Numbered from the stretch's first letter, positions 1-7,942 are shown. The stretch is 17,037 nt of DNA from Alphaproteobacteria bacterium UBA6189 (GCA_002422745.1 DITH01000154.1:8850-25886); one strand, 5' to 3'. A program made the numbers and translations. Notes: a model not told the origin generated them from the sequence alone.

Positions 1-1
1 C

Positions 2-1297
2 ATGACCCCCTATGAAATGATGCTGTCGGAAAGCCAGGAGCGCATGCTGATGGTGATTAAGCCCGGCCGCGAGAACGACGCCTACGCCATTATGGAAAAA
101 TGGGGCCTTGCCTGTGCCACGATCGGCACGCTGACCGATACCGGACGGATGGTGCTGAAGATGCATGGCGATGTCGTGTGCGACATTCCCGTGCCGCCGC
201 TGGCCGACGCCGCGCCCGTGTACGACCGGCCCTACACGCTGACACCGCCGAAACCGTTCATCGCGCCGCAGGATGTACCCGCCCCGGCCGATCTCGGCCA
301 GGCACTGGCGAATTTACTGGCCTCGCCCGATTTGTGCTCGAAACGGTGGATCTGGGAACAGTACGACCATATGGTGATGAACGATACCGTCGCCCGCCCG
401 GGCGGCGATGCGGCCATTGTAAGGGTGCACGGCACGGCCAAAGCAGTGGCGATCACCACCGATTGCACGCCGCGTTACGTGCAGGCCGATCCCGGCATGG
501 GTGGCAAACAGGCGGTGGTGGAAAGCTGGCGCAATTTGATTGCGGTAGGTGCCGAGCCGTTGGCCATTACCGATTGCCTGAATTTCGGCAATCCGCAAAA
601 ACCGGAAGTGATGGGGCAGATTGTTGGCGCGATTCAAGGCATGGCGGAAGCCTGCCGGGCGCTTTCCTATCCGGTCGTGTCGGGCAATGTCTCGCTCTAT
701 AACGATACGCATGGCCAGTCCGTACAGCCGACACCCGCCGTGGGCGGGGTGGGGCTGCTAAAGGATGTGACCCAACGCATGGGTAATGCGTTCACCGAAA
801 CGGGCCATAGCGTATTGCTGATTGGGGAAACGAAAGGCCATCTCGGTGCGTCGCTTTATTTGCGCGAGATTGCCGGGCGCGAAGAAGGTGCGCCGCCGCC
901 GGTCGATCTTGCATTGGAAAAACGCTATGGGATGCTGGTGCGCGAGATGATTGCCAAGGGCTGGCTTTCAGCCTGTCATGATGTAAGCGATGGCGGACTT
1001 CTGGTTGCGCTGGCCGAAATGTGTCTGCCGCGGCAAATCGGCGCGCAAGTGCGGTTTGCCACCGAGCTGCCGCTTCATGCCTACGCGTTTGGTGAAGACC
1101 AGGCGCGCTACCTGATCGCGGTGCCGCCGCAGCACAAAGATGCGGTGCTGGTGCAGTTGAACCAGCAAGACATACCCTTTGCCGATCTCGGCCAGACGGT
1201 ACCTGATCACCTGATTGTCGAGGACACGTTACGCATTCCGCTTAGCCATTTGTGCGAGTTGCACGATACTTGGCTGCCAGGCTACATGGCGGCTTAA
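2..1297 (+). CDS. purL: Phosphoribosylformylglycinamidine synthase subunit PurL, C-terminal part (5' end outside window)
   Basis: PurL is the ATP-dependent synthetase subunit of the three-part FGAM synthase (PurL, PurQ, PurS). It converts FGAR and glutamine-derived ammonia to FGAM in the fourth step of purine synthesis, in the cytoplasm. The frame is open from the first bases and the first visible residues (MLSESQERML) are typical of the middle of PurL, so the first ATG is internal and the gene continues upstream. The visible 431 residues are somewhat more than half of the usual length of about 730-740. They include the GAEPLAITDCLNFGNP region, VVSGNVSLYN and the C-terminal AIRS-like half with a CHDVSDGGL motif. 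The gene ends with TAA and a new transcription unit follows. In many alphaproteobacteria purL directly follows purQ; here purC-purS-purQ lie about 7.8 kb downstream. Confidence 0.97.
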   Translation: MTPYEMMLSESQERMLMVIKPGRENDAYAIMEKWGLACATIGTLTDTGRMVLKMHGDVVCDIPVPPLADAAPVYDRPYTLTPPKPFIAPQDVPAPADLGQALANLLASPDLCSKRWIWEQYDHMVMNDTVARPGGDAAIVRVHGTAKAVAITTDCTPRYVQADPGMGGKQAVVESWRNLIAVGAEPLAITDCLNFGNPQKPEVMGQIVGAIQGMAEACRALSYPVVSGNVSLYNDTHGQSVQPTPAVGGVGLLKDVTQRMGNAFTETGHSVLLIGETKGHLGASLYLREIAGREEGAPPPVDLALEKRYGMLVREMIAKGWLSACHDVSDGGLLVALAEMCLPRQIGAQVRFATELPLHAYAFGEDQARYLIAVPPQHKDAVLVQLNQQDIPFADLGQTVPDHLIVEDTLRIPLSHLCELHDTWLPGYMAA

Positions 1298-1430
1298 CGC
1301 CGTTTTAGGGTGACATGCGGCATATACTATGCTAGGTCGCTGCCCTATCTGAGGCAAAACCTAATGACCTCTTTACTTCTCCCGCGCTAAAGAACATCCG
1401 CATTCACAAGTAAAATTGCAGGGGATTACC

Positions 1431-3803
1431 ATGCCAGTTACCAATAAACACACCGTCACCACACAGCAAACTGAGAAAAACGCCCTTTGGCAGTGGTATA
1501 ATAATGGTGGGCTTGGCAACGTTCAGACGCTTGCAGCGTTACAGGCCGATGTGATCGCCACGCCCGCCGCACCGGGCAGCGTGACCCATCCGGGCAATAG
1601 CGGCAATAATACGATTTACGGTACCAATAATAACGATGTGATTGCCGGTAATGGCGGCAGCGATACGATTGTGGCTGAAGGCGGCAACGATTACGTAACT
1701 GTGGGCAACCAGAGCAGCACCGTATGGGGCTGGACGGGGAATGACACCATCGTGGGTGGCGCCGGCAATGACTACCTGACCGGCGACGATGGCGACGACA
1801 TGGTGTATGGCGGCGACGGTAACAACACCGTGTATGGCTGGAATGGCGACGACTACCTCGTCGGTGGCGCTAACAGCGACACGATGAGTGGCGATGCCGG
1901 TAACGATACGTTGTTTGGCTATGGCGGCAACGATGAGCTGCATGGCTGGACGGGCGACGACATTATTGACGGTGGCGCGGGCAACGATACGCTGTTTGGT
2001 TGGGAAGGGAGCGATACCCTCCATGGCGGCGACGGCAACGACATCATTAGCGGCGATCAGGACGATGATTACATTTATGGCGGCGCGGGCAACGACCAGC
2101 TTTTCGGCAGCACCGGCAACGATTACATTGAAGGCCAGGATGGCGCGGACGTGCTGGTTGGCGATGCCGGTAACGACATCCTGCTGGGTGGCGCGGGCAA
2201 TGACAGCATCTACGGGGGGGACGGCAACGACCTGATTTACGGCGGTGCGGGCGACGATCTCATCAATGGTGAAGCGGGCGACGATCGTATCGTCTATTCC
2301 GGCGGCAACGACAGCATCTACGGCAGCACCGGCGCGGATACGTTCAGCTTTACAGCGGACGCGGCGACGGGTGGCAGCTTCGGCAATATCTTCGATTTCA
2401 GCCGCGGTACCGATAAGTTCGACCTCACCGGCCTCGGCGTGACCGGGTTCGGCACCGGCGATAACCAGGTGCGGATTGAGAATAACGCGATTTACTACCA
2501 AGGCCAGAAAGTGCTGCAAGTGTATGCCGGGGCAAATGCCCAGCTGAACGCTAGCGATTTCACTTTTGCCAGCGGTAACGACACCGGCAATGGCGGCAAC
2601 GACACCGGCAACGGTGGTAACGACACCGGCAACGGTGGTAACGATATCGATGTCATCAGCGGTACGACGGCGGCCGATTTGCTCAATGGTACGAACGGCG
2701 ATGACAGCATCATCGGTGGCCGTGGTAACGACACGCTGTTTGGCGGGCTGGGCGACGATGTATTGCTCGGCGGTGCCGATAACGACGTGCTGCAGGGTAA
2801 CCAGGGCGACGACGTAGTGATGGGTGGTGACGGCAATGACATGCTGTATGGCGGCCAGGGCGATGACTACCTGTTTGGCAATGATGGCAATGACACGATC
2901 TATGCCGATAAAGGCGACGACGTAGCACGTGGTGGCGAAGGCCATGATGTGGTTTATGGCGGCGATGGCGACGACACACTGCATGGCGACGCCGGTAACG
3001 ATACGCTGCAAGGCAATACCGGGGCCGATACGCTGCAAGGCGGCGCCGGAAATGACTATCTTTATGGTGGCCAGGACGATGACCGCCTGAGCGGTGGCGA
3101 AGGCCATGATGTACTGTTCGGCGATGCCGGGGACGATATAGTGCTCGGCAATGCCGGGAATGATACGCTGCATGGCGGTGAAGGAGCCGATACGCTGCGT
3201 GGTGGTGACGGTAATGATTGGCTGCATGGCAATCAGGGTGCCGATAATATCAACGGTGGTGCGGGCGATGATCTCATCTATGGCGGTAAGGATAACGATA
3301 CGCTGCGCGGCGGTGACGGCAACGACACGCTGTACGGTGATCTCGGCGACGACCACCTGAACGGTGGGGAAGGCAACGACGTGCTGTATGGCGGGGAAGG
3401 CAACGACACCATCGTCGCGCAATCGGGCGATGTAGTGCATGGCGGCGCGGGCAGCGATGTGATCCGCATCAGCCATGACTTAAGCACCAGCGGCAGCGTC
3501 ACCATCTACACCGATGGCGACGACACGCTCGACTTCTCGGCGATCGCGGCCAGCGGCAATACCGGCCATATGGATTTCATTGTCCATGGGTTCGATATGG
3601 ACAACACCACGCTGGAAGTGCGCACGCAAAGCGGCGGCCAGGTGTATAACGATATCGAGGCGGTGACGGGCTTCACTTCGGTGCAGGTGGATGGACAGGA
3701 TTCGCTGCGTTTCGACCTCAAACTCACCCATGGCACCGCGCAGGTGACGCTGGTAGGCATCGACGCCAACAGCTACGATTTCAACAGTCTGCTGAACAGC
3801 TAA
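1431..3803 (+). CDS. Large RTX calcium-binding repeat protein, probably secreted by a type I system
   Basis: A 790-residue acidic, glycine/aspartate-rich protein. The ATG at 1431 is chosen because AGGGG lies just upstream; an in-frame TTG at 1416 adds five residues and has no better site. Residues 1-55 are a non-repetitive head without a Sec signal. Residues about 56-300 are tandem nonapeptides of GGxGxDxLx type (GGAGNDYL, GGDGNDII), the calcium beta-roll motif. Residues about 300-382 (ADTFSF, FDFSRGTDKFDL) resemble the domain that closes RTX blocks in serralysin-type proteins. Residues 383-405 are an NDTGNGG linker, about 410-680 a second RTX block, and 680-790 a C-terminal domain of the kind that carries the uncleaved type I signal. 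No protease, lipase or adhesin domain is visible and no ABC exporter genes are near, so the role is unknown. It sits between purL and bolA, genes often adjacent in relatives, which suggests insertion. It has its own terminator. Confidence 0.9.
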   Translation: MPVTNKHTVTTQQTEKNALWQWYNNGGLGNVQTLAALQADVIATPAAPGSVTHPGNSGNNTIYGTNNNDVIAGNGGSDTIVAEGGNDYVTVGNQSSTVWGWTGNDTIVGGAGNDYLTGDDGDDMVYGGDGNNTVYGWNGDDYLVGGANSDTMSGDAGNDTLFGYGGNDELHGWTGDDIIDGGAGNDTLFGWEGSDTLHGGDGNDIISGDQDDDYIYGGAGNDQLFGSTGNDYIEGQDGADVLVGDAGNDILLGGAGNDSIYGGDGNDLIYGGAGDDLINGEAGDDRIVYSGGNDSIYGSTGADTFSFTADAATGGSFGNIFDFSRGTDKFDLTGLGVTGFGTGDNQVRIENNAIYYQGQKVLQVYAGANAQLNASDFTFASGNDTGNGGNDTGNGGNDTGNGGNDIDVISGTTAADLLNGTNGDDSIIGGRGNDTLFGGLGDDVLLGGADNDVLQGNQGDDVVMGGDGNDMLYGGQGDDYLFGNDGNDTIYADKGDDVARGGEGHDVVYGGDGDDTLHGDAGNDTLQGNTGADTLQGGAGNDYLYGGQDDDRLSGGEGHDVLFGDAGDDIVLGNAGNDTLHGGEGADTLRGGDGNDWLHGNQGADNINGGAGDDLIYGGKDNDTLRGGDGNDTLYGDLGDDHLNGGEGNDVLYGGEGNDTIVAQSGDVVHGGAGSDVIRISHDLSTSGSVTIYTDGDDTLDFSAIAASGNTGHMDFIVHGFDMDNTTLEVRTQSGGQVYNDIEAVTGFTSVQVDGQDSLRFDLKLTHGTAQVTLVGIDANSYDFNSLLNS
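2577..2645 (+). repeat. 21-bp tandem repeat coding the NDTGNGG linker of the RTX protein
   Basis: Three copies of a 21-bp unit (2577-2597, 2598-2618, 2619-2639) plus a partial copy encode NDTGNGG three times, between the two RTX blocks. The second and third copies differ by one silent base (GGC or GGT); the first differs at a few wobble positions. Such near-identical units can expand or shrink by slippage, so linker length may vary between strains. Confidence 0.9.
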
Positions 3804-3826
3804 GCTTCGTTGAATATTCTGGAATG

Positions 3827-3859
3827 AACCCCGGCTCCTTACTGGCGCCGGGGTTTTTT
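3827..3859 (+). terminator. Rho-independent terminator of the RTX gene
   Basis: AACCCCGGC (3827-3835) pairs perfectly with GCCGGGGTT (3847-3855). The loop is 11 nt and the T-run covers 3854-3859. It lies 23 bp after the RTX stop codon and separates that gene from bolA. Confidence 0.92.
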
Positions 3860-3926
3860 CTTGGCCGAGGCTTGTGCAGCAAGCGCCAAGCCTTTAGACA
3901 GGATGCAACGATAGGAGGGACTCCCC

Positions 3927-4166
3927 ATGCCCATGAGCGCTGATGACATTACCCGCCGCATTCAAACGGCGATTCCCGATGCCGAGATCCAGCTCGAAGA
4001 CCTGGCCGGAGATAACGACCATTGGAAGGTGACTGTCACCAGCGCCGCCTTCGCAGGCCAGTCGCGCGTGGCACAACACCGCATGGTGAACGCGGCTTTT
4101 GGCACGGATCTGGGCACCACTCTGCATGCGCTGGCGGTGGTGACGGTGGCTAGAACCGGAACATAA
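3927..4166 (+). CDS. bolA: BolA/IbaG-family protein
   Basis: A 79-residue protein of the BolA family. Such proteins bind a [2Fe-2S] cluster together with a monothiol glutaredoxin and act in iron-sulfur trafficking or as regulators. Family signatures are clear: DLAGDNDHWKVTV (25-37), FAGQSRVAQHRMV (42-54, with the conserved His 51) and LHALAV (66-71, His 67). The start at 3927 has a very strong ribosome binding site, AGGAGGGA at 3913-3920, six bases upstream; a second ATG at 3933 is less likely. In many alphaproteobacteria bolA and the glutaredoxin gene grxD follow purL. Here an RTX gene intervenes and no grxD follows; instead the 3' end overlaps the convergent pilin-like gene by 17 bp. I see no strong promoter, and the upstream terminator implies a separate start within 3860-3910. 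Confidence 0.95.
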   Translation: MPMSADDITRRIQTAIPDAEIQLEDLAGDNDHWKVTVTSAAFAGQSRVAQHRMVNAAFGTDLGTTLHALAVVTVARTGT

Positions 4167-4854
4167 GGGCGCAACTAAAGCTAGTCGTGCGATCGAGCTG
4201 GTAGGCATAGGGAGCGCTGCTGCCGATACAGCCTGTATCGTTGGATGCGGTGACGCGTCCGGTATCCGGCAAGCCATCATCGCTTTTCGTATCGATATTC
4301 CACGCATCTTCCGGTAATAGAAACCGTGCGCCGAGGTTGCCCGCCTCATTGGTCTTGGGTTTGGCCAGGCGAATGCCATTGCCGCTATTATAGAGAAATA
4401 CGCCGGCGCGGTCGATATACCAAATCTGATAGCCTGCCTGCGGAAACGGCGAGAGCGGTAGCTCCGTTCCCAGCACCACGGGCAAGCTTCGCACGGCATT
4501 ATAATTGCCTTCTACCAACCCAGTGAGGGATAATTGCTCCCAGGCGACGGCTCCTTCATAGGCATCGACCATGCCGTCGCCATTGCCGTTGCAGGTGCCG
4601 GCATTGCCGCCATGGCAACCACCACTATCGGTGCCCCAGAATTGCGTGGCATTGGTGATGTCGCCGGGAAAGCCGAGATACCGATCACGGAAGGCATAGA
4701 TCGCGGTGCGGTATTTGCCGATATCGGTGCTGACGCGGCGCAGTTCGCCCGCATGAATGAGCGAGCGTCCGGCAAGGATACCGCCGACCAGCAGGCCGAG
4801 AATAACCAGCACCATGGCAAGTTCGACAAGGCTGAATCCGGAAGTCGGGCGCAT
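4150..4854 (-). CDS. Type IV pilin-like / pseudopilin protein with prepilin signal
   Basis: A 234-residue protein that begins MRPTSG, then FSLVELAMVLVILGLLVGG. This is a class III (prepilin) signal: cleavage by prepilin peptidase after Gly 6 and N-methylation of Phe 7 are expected, and Glu is the fifth mature residue. The hydrophobic helix (7-30) is followed by a globular part with several Cys and a segment NGNGDGMVDAYEG (residues about 90-102) that looks like a calcium-binding loop. It fits the minor pilins or type II secretion pseudopilins common in deep-branching alphaproteobacteria. No other pilus or secretion genes are nearby, so its apparatus must be encoded elsewhere. No Shine-Dalgarno is visible; a TACAAT box ends exactly six bases before the ATG. 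Its last 17 bases overlap the end of bolA on the other strand, with no terminator between. Confidence 0.85.
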   Translation of the reverse strand: MRPTSGFSLVELAMVLVILGLLVGGILAGRSLIHAGELRRVSTDIGKYRTAIYAFRDRYLGFPGDITNATQFWGTDSGGCHGGNAGTCNGNGDGMVDAYEGAVAWEQLSLTGLVEGNYNAVRSLPVVLGTELPLSPFPQAGYQIWYIDRAGVFLYNSGNGIRLAKPKTNEAGNLGARFLLPEDAWNIDTKSDDGLPDTGRVTASNDTGCIGSSAPYAYQLDRTTSFSCALMFRF

Positions 4855-4860
4855 GAGCCG

Positions 4861-4890
4861 ATTGTAATAGACGAAGCGGGCGGCTGTCGA
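4861..4890 (-). promoter_or_regulatory. Candidate sigma70-type promoter of the pilin-like gene (possibly leaderless)
   Basis: On the minus strand TCGACA (4885-4890, five of six matches to TTGACA), an 18-bp spacer and TACAAT (4861-4866, five of six to TATAAT) precede the ATG at 4854 by six bases. The transcript would start at or next to the ATG. It lies in the 40-bp gap after the exporter gene. Confidence 0.55.
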
Positions 4891-4894
4891 GGAT

Positions 4895-5770
4895 TTAGGC
4901 TTTTTCCAGCTCGGCCAGGCGCGGGCGGCGCAGGGTGATGATGGTCACACCGATGATGCTCAGCAGCGCGCCGAGAATAATCTGCAGAGTAAGGGGTTCA
5001 TCGAACAACCACACCCCAGTCGCGATACCGACTACGGGGGCGAACAGCGTATAGGGCGCGACATGCGAAAGCGGGTAGCGGCTAATCAGCCAGTTCCACA
5101 GCCCATAGCCGAGCAACGACGAGATCGCGGTATTGTAGGCAATGCCTGCCCAGGCCAGTTTATGGCTGGTGAGAATACTGGTGAGCTGGTTCTGTTCGAA
5201 CAGCAGGGTAAGGGCGAGCAAAAACGGCAGGGAAAGCAGCGCTGGCCAGAAAAGCAGACAAACCACCGGCGTGGGCGGCATGCGCTTTAAATAAATATTG
5301 GCACTGCTCCAGGCCAATGCACCGAGAATGGCCAGCAGGAAAGCGCCCCAATATTCCGACGCGTTGGGTGTGCCGGCGATGATGAGCACGCCGATGAAGG
5401 CCACGGTTAAACCGACGCTGCGCCATGGACCGAGATAGTCCTTGAACAGCACGGCGCTGACGATGCAGGAAAACGGTACGCCCATTTGGGTGGCGACAAT
5501 GACCGAAGTGATGGTGAGCCCGTGTGTGATAGCGATGAAGATAAAAGCGAAATGCAGCACGATCAGGGTGAGAGCGATAAATAGCATGTCGCGCAGGCGC
5601 GGCATGGGCTTACGCAGCGCCAGAGGCGCCAGCAGCACGCTGACAATCATAAAACGCAACAGTACCGCGATAAAGGGCGGAAAATCGGTCAGGGCGAATT
5701 TGCTGGCCGCAAAATTGCCGCCCCAACAGGTGGCGACAAGCAAGGCGGCGGCGATGGCGAGGGCGGGCAT
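4895..5770 (-). CDS. EamA-family (DMT superfamily) inner-membrane exporter
   Basis: A membrane protein with about ten predicted helices in two EamA repeats of roughly 140 residues, the drug/metabolite transporter fold. It carries the family's WGGNFAASKFAL motif in helix 1 and a PLS-APYTLFAPVVG stretch in the second repeat. Homologues of this type (EamA, YdeD) export cysteine pathway metabolites or other small molecules; the substrate here cannot be read from sequence. The ATG at 5770 is chosen because it puts the WGxNF motif at residue 16, as in relatives. An ATG at 5794 and a GTG at 5824 are also in frame, and the latter would overlap the preceding gene by 14 bp. None has a good ribosome binding site. 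It lies 40 bp downstream of the coupled unknown genes and may be co-transcribed with them. Confidence 0.9.
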   Translation of the reverse strand: MPALAIAAALLVATCWGGNFAASKFALTDFPPFIAVLLRFMIVSVLLAPLALRKPMPRLRDMLFIALTLIVLHFAFIFIAITHGLTITSVIVATQMGVPFSCIVSAVLFKDYLGPWRSVGLTVAFIGVLIIAGTPNASEYWGAFLLAILGALAWSSANIYLKRMPPTPVVCLLFWPALLSLPFLLALTLLFEQNQLTSILTSHKLAWAGIAYNTAISSLLGYGLWNWLISRYPLSHVAPYTLFAPVVGIATGVWLFDEPLTLQIILGALLSIIGVTIITLRRPRLAELEKA

Positions 5771-5810
5771 TCGCGCAGCTAAGGCGGCGGCCATGAAAAA
5801 GCAAGCAAAC

Positions 5811-6434
5811 TTATGAGATGCCACGCACTATGTTCTGGCGCGCGCGGTTGACCGGTGCGCCCGTGAAAGGCGTGAGGGTTTGCGGCAGCAGGGGCTTCAC
5901 CGCGCCCTTATCAGTAAGGGTTTGCGGCAGCAGGTGATCCATCAGCGCAACGATATCGTGGGAAAGATACTGGTCGCGGCCCGGAAGGGGACGCGTGGTA
6001 TTGCGGGTTTCACCGAGCAGCAACCCATTCTTGCTGTGCGCGAGCAACAGTTCGGCAGCAGGCGCATGGTTTCGGTCTGGATGGTGGATGGGCATCACCG
6101 TCCGGTCGGTTGATTCACGGATGCGTTCACGGATGTCGCGATGGACGCTCCCGGGTACGGTTATTTTGTAATCGGGCAGGGAGTTGTTATCAGCCGGGCG
6201 TGACGCGCGGTCCTTACCCGTCAGTTGGCCAAGTGCTTCATTTGCGTTTTGCAGACGCGACAGGGTAAAACCGACACAGTTCAGGGCATTCGGTCCCTGG
6301 TTGAACAACGCGTAACGGATATAATGCGGGTTGCACATGGCCATAATAGCATCGGCCTCAATGATTTGTGCCTGGCGCTCGGTGATCGGAAAGCCAGCGA
6401 AACTGGTAACGCCGCGTAAGTTTGGATCGGTCAC
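5811..6434 (-). CDS. Hypothetical protein, translationally coupled to the preceding gene
   Basis: A 207-residue protein I do not recognise. The GTG at 6434 is preferred because it overlaps the TGA of the upstream gene as GTGA, a classic coupling arrangement; a GTG at 6455 would give a longer overlap. There is no signal peptide or membrane helix. Residues 51-56 read LNCVGF, reminiscent of the nucleophile region of papain-like or NlpC-type cysteine peptidases, but no convincing partner His motif can be placed, so this is only a hint. The C-terminal third holds a duplicated LLPQTLT heptapeptide encoded by an 18-bp direct repeat. Many Arg, Pro and His residues suggest a soluble protein. Its tie to the upstream unknown gene suggests a joint function or complex. 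Confidence 0.7.
   Translation of the reverse strand: MTDPNLRGVTSFAGFPITERQAQIIEADAIMAMCNPHYIRYALFNQGPNALNCVGFTLSRLQNANEALGQLTGKDRASRPADNNSLPDYKITVPGSVHRDIRERIRESTDRTVMPIHHPDRNHAPAAELLLAHSKNGLLLGETRNTTRPLPGRDQYLSHDIVALMDHLLPQTLTDKGAVKPLLPQTLTPFTGAPVNRARQNIVRGIS
5875..5934. repeat. 18-bp direct repeat inside the coupled hypothetical gene
   Basis: AGGGTTTGCGGCAGCAGG (plus-strand reading) occurs at 5875-5892 and again at 5917-5934. The offset is 42 bp, that is 14 codons, so the frame is kept. It encodes the repeated LLPQTLT and looks like a recent in-frame duplication. Confidence 0.85.
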
Positions 6435-6874
6435 GCCATCGGCGGCTGAATGCACGTATCGACGTTGCGCTTCATGCCGAACTGGCCGAGTGACGTGGGG
6501 CCGGCATTGAAATTGATGATCTTGTCGTTTTCCGGATGCGTCGGGTAGTGCATATACAGGAAGCTGTGGCCACTCACGCGGTAGAACCGGTTAGCGATGA
6601 AGACCATGGCACTAGTGGCGCCTTCGGCCAAATCGTTGCGGGCAAAGGCCGAAGGATAGCGTGTAATGCCGAACGCAGGCAGGGCAACGCGTTCGTTCGT
6701 TACCTCGACAGGGAAATTCTGACCCCATTTCTCAGCGAGCGCTGTTCCCGGTGTGGGTGTGATGCGTACCGTGTACCCATCCAGCTCCCATTGGAGGTCG
6801 TGTGTTTCATTCGGCATCCAGGCAAGCGCGGGATAGCGATGTAGGATATGTTTGGCATGGTCGATCAGGGTCAT
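6431..6874 (-). CDS. Hypothetical protein, first gene of a coupled pair
   Basis: A 147-residue soluble protein without recognised domains. It starts MTLIDHAKHILHRYPALAW and contains a tryptophan- and proline-rich first half (PNETHDLQWELDGYTVRITPTPG) with the look of a small beta-rich fold. No signal peptide, membrane helix or known catalytic motif is visible. The ATG at 6874 has only a weak GGGA upstream, but TATACT stands exactly six bases before it, which may be a -10 box for a leaderless mRNA. The stop codon overlaps the GTG of the next gene (GTGA), so the two proteins are probably made together. It lies about 245 bp downstream of the djlA-like gene, separated from it by a terminator, so it starts a new unit. 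Confidence 0.7.
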   Translation of the reverse strand: MTLIDHAKHILHRYPALAWMPNETHDLQWELDGYTVRITPTPGTALAEKWGQNFPVEVTNERVALPAFGITRYPSAFARNDLAEGATSAMVFIANRFYRVSGHSFLYMHYPTHPENDKIINFNAGPTSLGQFGMKRNVDTCIQPPMA

Positions 6875-6880
6875 GTCCCG

Positions 6881-6886
6881 AGTATA
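6881..6886 (-). promoter_or_regulatory. Candidate -10 box (TATACT) six bases before the ATG of the hypothetical gene
   Basis: On the minus strand TATACT matches TATAAT at five of six positions and ends six bases before the ATG at 6874. No good -35 is seen at normal distance (a T-rich run is there instead). It is listed because three other genes here show the same geometry. Confidence 0.4.
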
Positions 6887-7028
6887 TCCGATGGTTCCCG
6901 CAAAAAATGTTACAATACAAGGAAGTTATTTCTTAAAATGTCTGGCGCTGGTCATTGTCCACAGGCTGTGCTATAGTCCTTCTCCCGTGATGGCTCGCTG
7001 CATTGGTGCCGGATAGCCGACAATGCAC

Positions 7029-7061
7029 AAAAAAAGAGGGCTTGAGATCACTCTCAAGCCC
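7029..7061 (-). terminator. Rho-independent terminator of the djlA-like gene
   Basis: GGGCTTGAGA (7038-7047) and TCTCAAGCCC (7052-7061) form a perfect 10-bp stem with a 4-nt loop. On the minus strand it is followed by a run of seven T (plus-strand A-run 7029-7035). It lies 58 bp after the djlA-like stop codon. Confidence 0.93.
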
Positions 7062-7119
7062 CAAGTCGCTCGGCAAGCAACTGATACCGGCTCACGCCGG
7101 AATAGGATCGTGAAGGGCG

Positions 7120-7872
7120 TCAGGCAGCAACTGCCTTGGCGCCTTTCGCATATTTGCGCCCGAAGATCGGGCTGTGTTTCTTCGCGCGTTCGGCGCGCAC
7201 CTGCTGGTAGGCCGCGTTCAACGCCGCCAGCTGTTCGGAAAGCATGGAAACAGTATCGGCCGAAGCGCCCGCCGCGGCAAATCGGTCGGGATGCAGCTTT
7301 TGCACCTGCGCCATGTAGCGGGCGCGCAAGACAGAATCGGTAACGGTATGACTTACCCCAAGCACGGCATACGGTGAGGTAGCAGGGGTGACATGGCCGC
7401 TGAGCAAGGTACGGAAGGCTTCGCCTTCGACCTGAAAAATCGCAGCGACGGCGCGCAGCCATTCCATTTCCACCGCGTTCAGGGTGGCGTCGGCCGAGGC
7501 AATGCGCAACAGGCGCTGCAGCAATTCGCGATGGAGCACCGTGTCGCCTGCGGTCATGCTGGCGAGCTGCCGGGCATATTGCAAGGCGGGGGTGCGGTCC
7601 TGAAGTAATTTGAGAAACAGGCGGCCACGGCGATGGGCTTCCGCCGTGTCGGGGCCGCCAAATAATGCTTCAAACGCTTGATATTCGGCCTTGGTTACCG
7701 GGCCATCCGCCGCGGCAAGTTTAGCGGACAGGGCCACCAGTGCATGGGTAAACAACGCGGAATCATGCACGAGGGGGGCGGTGCGCGGCGTAACTTGCTG
7801 TTTTGATTCCCAAAACCCGCGTAAACGGGGAAACGCGGCAAAGGGAGAGCAAACTGCGGCGAGCGATGCCAT
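7120..7872 (-). CDS. DjlA-like protein: TerB domain plus C-terminal J domain
   Basis: A 250-residue protein with two recognisable parts. Residues about 36-155 form an all-helical TerB-like domain (ALSAKLAAADGPVTKAEYQAFEALFG, then the second half around VEMEWLRAVAAIF). Residues about 165-230 form a J domain with SPYAVLGVS and the essential HPD tripeptide at 194-196, which stimulates DnaK ATPase activity. This layout matches DjlA-type cochaperones. Unlike E. coli DjlA there is no clear N-terminal membrane helix, so it is probably soluble, as in many alphaproteobacterial relatives. In relatives the gene is often close to an AmpD-like amidase gene; here that gene is 4 kb away. It has its own promoter and terminator, so it is monocistronic. 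A basic tail (GRKYAKGAKAVAA) ends the protein. Confidence 0.88.
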   Translation of the reverse strand: MASLAAVCSPFAAFPRLRGFWESKQQVTPRTAPLVHDSALFTHALVALSAKLAAADGPVTKAEYQAFEALFGGPDTAEAHRRGRLFLKLLQDRTPALQYARQLASMTAGDTVLHRELLQRLLRIASADATLNAVEMEWLRAVAAIFQVEGEAFRTLLSGHVTPATSPYAVLGVSHTVTDSVLRARYMAQVQKLHPDRFAAAGASADTVSMLSEQLAALNAAYQQVRAERAKKHSPIFGRKYAKGAKAVAA

Positions 7873-7913
7873 GAATAGTAGGCGCCTTGGGTTGGTGTTT
7901 TTGTTGGAACCAC

Positions 7914-7942
7914 TATATATAGATTTGGCTGGCGGCTGACAA
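7914..7942 (-). promoter_or_regulatory. Sigma70-type promoter of the djlA-like gene
   Basis: On the minus strand TTGTCA (7937-7942, five of six to TTGACA), a 17-bp spacer and TATATA (7914-7919, five of six to TATAAT). Transcription would start near 7907, about 35 bases before the ATG. The TATATATA core is self-complementary, so a divergent plus-strand start is also possible. Confidence 0.7.

Noticed and set aside
314..712. Antisense frame inside purL
   Set aside because: It lies within a strongly conserved part of PurL and has no ribosome site or recognisable protein.
1305..1333. Promoter for the RTX gene (TATACT at 1323, TATGCT at 1328)
   Set aside because: -10-like boxes are present but no -35 of useful quality at 16-18 bp, so no promoter is annotated.
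2577..2645. Possible CRISPR-like repeat array
   Set aside because: The units are contiguous 21-bp coding repeats without spacers and keep the reading frame.
1539..3476. A 645-codon open frame antisense to the RTX gene
   Set aside because: It mirrors the GGC/GAC/AAC codon pattern of the RTX repeats; the predicted protein is a low-complexity Ile/Val/Ala series without start site, domains or promoter.
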